A DNA stretch of 18,307 nucleotides from Chryseobacterium mulctrae (lineage in GTDB: Bacteria; Bacteroidota; Bacteroidia; Flavobacteriales; Weeksellaceae). Position 1 is the first letter of the stretch; every line of letters starts with the position of its first letter. The translations under genes and the position numbers were made by a program. Positions 14,650 to 18,307 of this stretch are shown piece by piece. The stretch spans positions 1 to 18,307 of the forward strand of contig NZ_VAJL01000004.1 of assembly GCF_006175945.1 (NCBI RefSeq), read 5' to 3'. The notes under the pieces were generated by a model that did no database searches, had not been told where the DNA came from, and worked only from the letters and a program-made list of their open reading frames with translations.

Positions 14650-15422
14650 TATCTGCCTCTACAAGAAATGTAAGTTCCCGATCTATCCAATACCAACAGA
14701 GCGACAAGGAGCAGAGTGTTGAAATCTGCCGTAACGGGCTATCCGGAGAAAAGCCGAAAGAGCTTTATTCTGAGTTTAAGGAAATTGCTGATCTGAACAC
14801 CAGAACGGAGAATAAATACGTTACTGCGGTGATCTCGCCCCCGAAAGAATACAGTAAGGATTTAAGTCTGGAGGAATGGGGAAAACTGGCAGAAGACTAT
14901 TTAAAAAAGGAGGGAATAGGTAAGAACAATCAATATTTAGTGCATTTGCACCAAAGTACGGACGATAAACACCTGCATATTATCGCTAACCGTATCGATT
15001 ATCACGGTAAAAATCAGGTCACGAGCCATCATATTGGAGAAAGAGCATCCAAACATGCTGAAGTATTATCGAAAGAGAGAGATTGGAAAACAGTAAAAGA
15101 GATCACCGGAGAGAAGAAAGCGGAAATCAAAAACGTACTTCTTCAGGAAAAAGGGCAAAGCCGGAGCTTGCAGGATCTTATTTCGAGAATGGACAGGCGA
15201 GGATATATCATGCAGATCAGCGAGAACGCCAAAGGCTTAAACGGGGCAAGGATCATCCCGAAAGCCGACATTAATATAAATCCTTCAGCATTGGAAAAGA
15301 TCACCAAACAGGGGTTTAAATTAAGCGATATCGACCCGAAATTAAAGATCAGGGACATTGCACTGGATATCATGAAAAGTGTATCTAAAGATATATCGAG
15401 AGACATGGGAATGTCGTTATAA
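14643..15422 (+). CDS. mobB: MobB relaxase (MOB_P-like, Bacteroidota type)
   Basis: This 259-residue relaxase nicks oriT and attaches to the 5' end of the transferred strand. The three-His metal site is visible in HLHQSTDDKHLHIIANRID (H103, H110, H112; H101 nearby). The likely catalytic Tyr lies in the N-terminus, probably the one in SIQYQQSDKEQS. GLSGEKPKELYSEFKEIADL also fits this family. The frame is intact. It overlaps mobA upstream and is followed 18 nt later by a coiled-coil membrane protein, the usual order in Bacteroidota mobilization operons. Confidence 0.93.
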   Translation: MVISASTRNVSSRSIQYQQSDKEQSVEICRNGLSGEKPKELYSEFKEIADLNTRTENKYVTAVISPPKEYSKDLSLEEWGKLAEDYLKKEGIGKNNQYLVHLHQSTDDKHLHIIANRIDYHGKNQVTSHHIGERASKHAEVLSKERDWKTVKEITGEKKAEIKNVLLQEKGQSRSLQDLISRMDRRGYIMQISENAKGLNGARIIPKADININPSALEKITKQGFKLSDIDPKLKIRDIALDIMKSVSKDISRDMGMSL

Positions 15423-15440
15423 AAAAAAAATATTACCATT

Positions 15441-16006
15441 ATGGATGAAAACAGCAATCAGAATCCGTCAAAGTTTGACCCAATAGCCGTTGTAGATGAT
15501 TTAAAAAAGGCTACTACGGCTCTGCAAAAAGAAACTCAAAACCTAAACTCCGGAATCTCCGGAATAGATGAAAAGCTGAAGATAGCAGAACTCCTTATTG
15601 ATCATAAACTAAAAATCTTAACAGAAAGTATTTCGGATATCCAAATTGGAGTATCACCTGAAGATCTGAAGAAACTTGAAGCATACAAAGACTATTTCAA
15701 GCATTATAAACTTTCCTGTATATTTCTCTGTTCGTGATGCTATCCGGTTGGGGATTAGGTATTTTCGGGGCATATTCCGGCATCAAATGGTATAAAGAAA
15801 GTGTAAGGACAAAACAGGAGATCAGGGGCGAAGTTCTTCAGGAAATTGAAAACTCCGGAAAAGCTATTGTAGAGAAAGCAAAGTGGGATGGTTATGTAGA
15901 ACAGTCGCAGGTTCTACGAGCATGGCAGAAGTCGAACCCGAAAGACAGCGAATCATTAGAAATCTATTACAAAGGCTATCAGGATTTTAAAAAAGGAAAG
16001 AAATAA
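15441..16006 (+). CDS. Membrane-anchored mobilization accessory protein (one apparent frameshift)
   Basis: Two overlapping frames (15441-15737 and 15734-16006) join into one protein of about 188 residues if one C is added at 15715-15716. The N-terminal part is a likely coiled coil (VVDDLKKATTALQKETQNLN, ISGIDEKLKIAELLIDHKLK). The join creates a transmembrane helix, LYISLFVMLSGWGLGIFGAY, which neither fragment has alone. The tail, with SQVLRAWQKSNPKDSESLEI, is polar. It follows the relaxase closely and probably sits at the membrane near the coupling protein. The exact role is unknown. Confidence 0.75.
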
Positions 16007-16107
16007 GTTGTTTTTTCCGACTATTAAAGGATTTCAAAAAGGCGAGGAATAAATCAATTGAATTAAACAAAAACATTAATTTCGCAAATGAAATTAGTAC
16101 GAGAAAA

Positions 16108-16948
16108 ATGGCAAAAAATAATATCTTAGTAGCACCATTCTTAAAATGGGTAGGAGGAAAAAGACAAATTATGCCTTCGATCGTTAATTTATTACCTAAA
16201 AATATTAAAGAATTACAATATGTAGAACCATTTATTGGTGGTGGAGCAGTTCTCTTTCATTTACAGCCAAAAAAGCAATTATAAATGATTTTAACGAAGA
16301 ATTGATAAATGTTTATAGAGTAATAAAAGAAAACTTATTTGAGCTGATAGAAGATTTAAAAAAACATCAAAATACTGCCGATTATTTTTATGAAATAAGA
16401 GGTTTAGATAGAGTAGATGAATTTAATGATTTAACGTATGTAGAAAGAGCATCCAGAGTTATTTTTTGAATAAGACATGCTTTAATGGTCTTTATAGAGT
16501 AAATAATGCAGGAGAATTTAATGCTCCGTTTGGACGTTATAAAAACCCCAATATTTTAAATGAACCTACTTTAAAAGCAGTAAGCAAATATCTTAATTCT
16601 AATAATATACTTTTAAGAACAGGCGATTATAATGAGACTTTACAAATTATAGATAATGATTCTTTTGTATATTTAGATCCTCCTTACCATCCAATCTCAT
16701 TGAGTTCAAATTTTACAGGATATGTTCAAGGAGGTTGGAGTGATTTAGATCAGATTAGATTACGAGAAGCATGTGATGAACTTCATAACAGAGGAATTAA
16801 ATTCTTGCTTTCTAATTCTGTAGCACCATTAATACTTAATGAATATAAAGACTATAATATTACAACAGTAAAAGCAAATCGGGCGATAAATTCAAATGGT
16901 TCTGCTCGTGGTGAGGTAGACGAGGTTTTAATTAGAAATTATGAATAA
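16108..16948 (+). CDS. DNA adenine N6-methyltransferase, D12 (Dam) class, of a type II R-M system (two apparent frameshifts)
   Basis: Motif X is FLKWVGGKRQI (residues 11-21), motif I is VEPFIGGGAVLFHL (E40-P-F) and the catalytic motif is LDPPY (D191 after restoration). One A is missing at 16269-16274 and one T at 16462-16467. Restoring them gives about 280 residues, the normal size for Dam-type enzymes. It methylates adenine with AdoMet and protects host DNA from the endonuclease encoded just downstream, whose ATG overlaps this gene by 8 bases. GATC is the commonest target in this class but GATATC and others also occur, so the site is not assigned. A weak -7 box, TAATTTCG, is at 16077-16084. 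Confidence 0.9.
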
Positions 16949-18226
16949 ATCAAAAATGATTTAGCTTGGGAGAAAATTTTCGAGAAATATCAAATCCTTG
17001 ATAAAGTTCAAGATAATGGGCATACTTTAATCAATTCAACCAATATCAACGAATTTAGAGAGGCTCGTTTAATGACTAAGTTTGATCATAAGTCACAATT
17101 GCCAAAGCTTTTTTCAGATAATAATTTATCTATCCTTCCGACATCCAGAGGAGGGTATGTAATTGGAGCTTTTGATACATTTAAAAACTTTAATATAGAT
17201 GATGTTGAAGTTACACGAATTGAATTTCCAACATTTTTAGAGAGTTTGGATTATAGGTTCATAACAAGTGAATCTACGGCTATAAATTGTGCATTTGTAA
17301 CAAAAATACTTCATGATTTTTTAGAAGAAGATAATCTATTACCTACTGTTAGTGGACGAATGAGTTCTTCTGCCTTTAATTTTAAAATAAACACTCTCAA
17401 TAATTTATTTAATGTTACTGTAGGAAATTCACAGATAGAAATTGACGGTGGTTATGAAGGTGATAACTCACTAAGTTTGATTGAAGCAAAAAATTATATC
17501 TCAGATGATTTTTTAATTCGCCAATTATATTATCCTTATAGACTTTGGAACAACAAAATAAGTAAACGAGTTAAACCTATATTTTTAACTTATACTAATG
17601 GCATATTTCATCTTCGAGAATATGAGTTTACAGATGTTGAGCATTATAATTCTATTATATTGGTTAAGCAAAAAAAATATGTAGTTCAGGAAGGAACTTT
17701 TAATATTGAAATAATTCAAGAAATTTTAAATAGTATAGTAACAGTTGAAGAGCCAAAGATACCTTTTCCTCAAGCCAATAGTTTTGAAAGGGTAATTAAT
17801 CTTTGTGAATTACTTATACAAAAAGAATTTATAACTAAAGAAGAGATTACATCTAATTATGATTTTGATGCACGACAAACCGATTATTATATAAATGCAG
17901 GCAAGTATTTGGGAGTCTTACAAATTGGAAGAGATCCTGTAACAAACCAAATAGGATGTTATTTAACAAATAAAGGGAAACAAATTTTTAATGTTAATAT
18001 AGTAGACAGACAAAAGGAATTTGTTAAAATAATAGTCGCTCATTCAGCCTTTAAAAAGACTTTAGAATTATACTTTGAGCTTGGAGAAATGCCGAGTAAA
18101 AATGAAATTATATATATCATGAAAAGTTCTAATTTATATAATGTTGATTCAGATTCTACGTACTTTAGAAGGGCATCAACTATAATAGGCTGGATAAATT
18201 GGATAATGAAACAGATTGAAGAGTAA
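16941..18226 (+). CDS. Type II restriction endonuclease, PD-(D/E)XK type (one apparent frameshift at the start)
   Basis: The intact frame visible from 17072 (MTKFDHKSQLPKLFSDNNLS) continues upstream without an ATG. Adding one A at 16952-16956 joins it to ATG 16941, giving MNKSKNDLAWEKIFEKYQIL and about 428 residues. The likely active site is D169 (IEIDGG) with E182-x-K184 (LIEAKN), a PD-(D/E)XK arrangement. QLYYPYRLWNN follows. The C-terminal third looks like a helical or winged-helix part. I recall the N-terminal pattern FDH...LPKLF...LSILP from restriction enzymes paired with adenine methylases, but cannot give its recognition site. Its 5' end overlaps the methylase gene, so the two are co-expressed. 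Confidence 0.82.
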
Positions 18227-18250
18227 ACTAAGGTTTTAACTGAATTAGTC

Positions 18251-18307
18251 AATACTTAATCTGACAGTTATAATCAAATTGAATAACTTTAAAACAGATT
18301 AAGTATT
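18251..18307. repeat. 13-bp inverted repeat spanning the IS left edge
   Basis: AATACTTAATCTG (18251-18263) is the exact reverse complement of CAGATTAAGTATT (18295-18307), with 31 nt between. The right arm ends at the base before the transposase ATG if the molecule is circular. The left arm starts outside the presumed IS end. Confidence 0.8.
18259..18307 (+). mobile_element. IS481 left end (continues at position 1)
   Basis: ATCTGACAGTTA at 18259-18270 is the inverted partner of 1108-1119. The following 37 bases are the transposase leader. The endonuclease gene ends 32 bp upstream and is not disrupted. Confidence 0.82.

Noticed and set aside
4444..16956. Widespread pseudogenization of the plasmid backbone
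   Set aside because: Breaks are nearly all run contractions, affect rep and par genes needed for maintenance, and leave the protein sequence on both sides well preserved.
1..18307. tRNA, rRNA, antibiotic resistance or conjugation-channel genes
   Set aside because: None seen on either strand; only the coupling protein and relaxase functions of transfer are present.

Overview
The window looks like a complete, AT-rich, circular mobilizable plasmid from the Bacteroidota, most likely a Flavobacteriia/Weeksellaceae-type host (Chryseobacterium or Elizabethkingia relatives). The basis is the MobA/MobB/MobC-style mobilization set, a Rep_3 initiator, sites resembling the Bacteroidota TAnnTTTG promoter box, and flavobacterial signal peptides ending in HAQ or AKAQ. 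Circularity is inferred because an IS481-type element is cut by the window ends: its left inverted repeat lies at 18259-18270 and its right one at 1108-1119.

Layout. 18259-18307 plus 1-1119: IS481 element. 1114-1386 (-): small Cys-motif protein whose 3' end is formed by the IS. 1693-3510 (+): VirD4/TraG-like coupling protein (MobC). 3507-10343 (-): a nearly gap-free run, read right to left, of two exported transglutaminase-like paralogues, a Sec-exported short Rhs toxin with a PD-(D/E)XK-type nuclease tip, a HEAT-like likely immunity protein, an exported protein of unknown role, a DUF2314 protein and three more small immunity-like proteins. 10344-10843: non-coding, with a candidate structured RNA. 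10844-11382 (+): two small genes. 11425-13235 (-): RHH partition partner, ParA and Rep. 13314-13420: five iterons. 13421-14243: non-coding, with an oriT candidate. 14244-16006 (+): mobA, mobB relaxase and a membrane accessory protein. 16108-18226 (+): type II restriction-modification pair (D12-class adenine methylase and PD-(D/E)XK endonuclease).

How it works together. Rep, the iterons, ParA and the RHH protein replicate and partition the plasmid. MobA, MobB and MobC process DNA and present it to a transfer channel that this molecule does not encode. The restriction-modification pair and the toxin/immunity block are cargo that favour plasmid retention or competition between cells.

Caution on sequence quality. 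About 25 loci in at least 12 genes are interrupted by losses of one or two bases, nearly all in A/T or C runs. Restoring these bases gives full-length, family-like proteins. I read this mainly as uncorrected homopolymer error rather than gene decay. Coordinates of affected genes below are given for the restored reading, and restored lengths are my inference.
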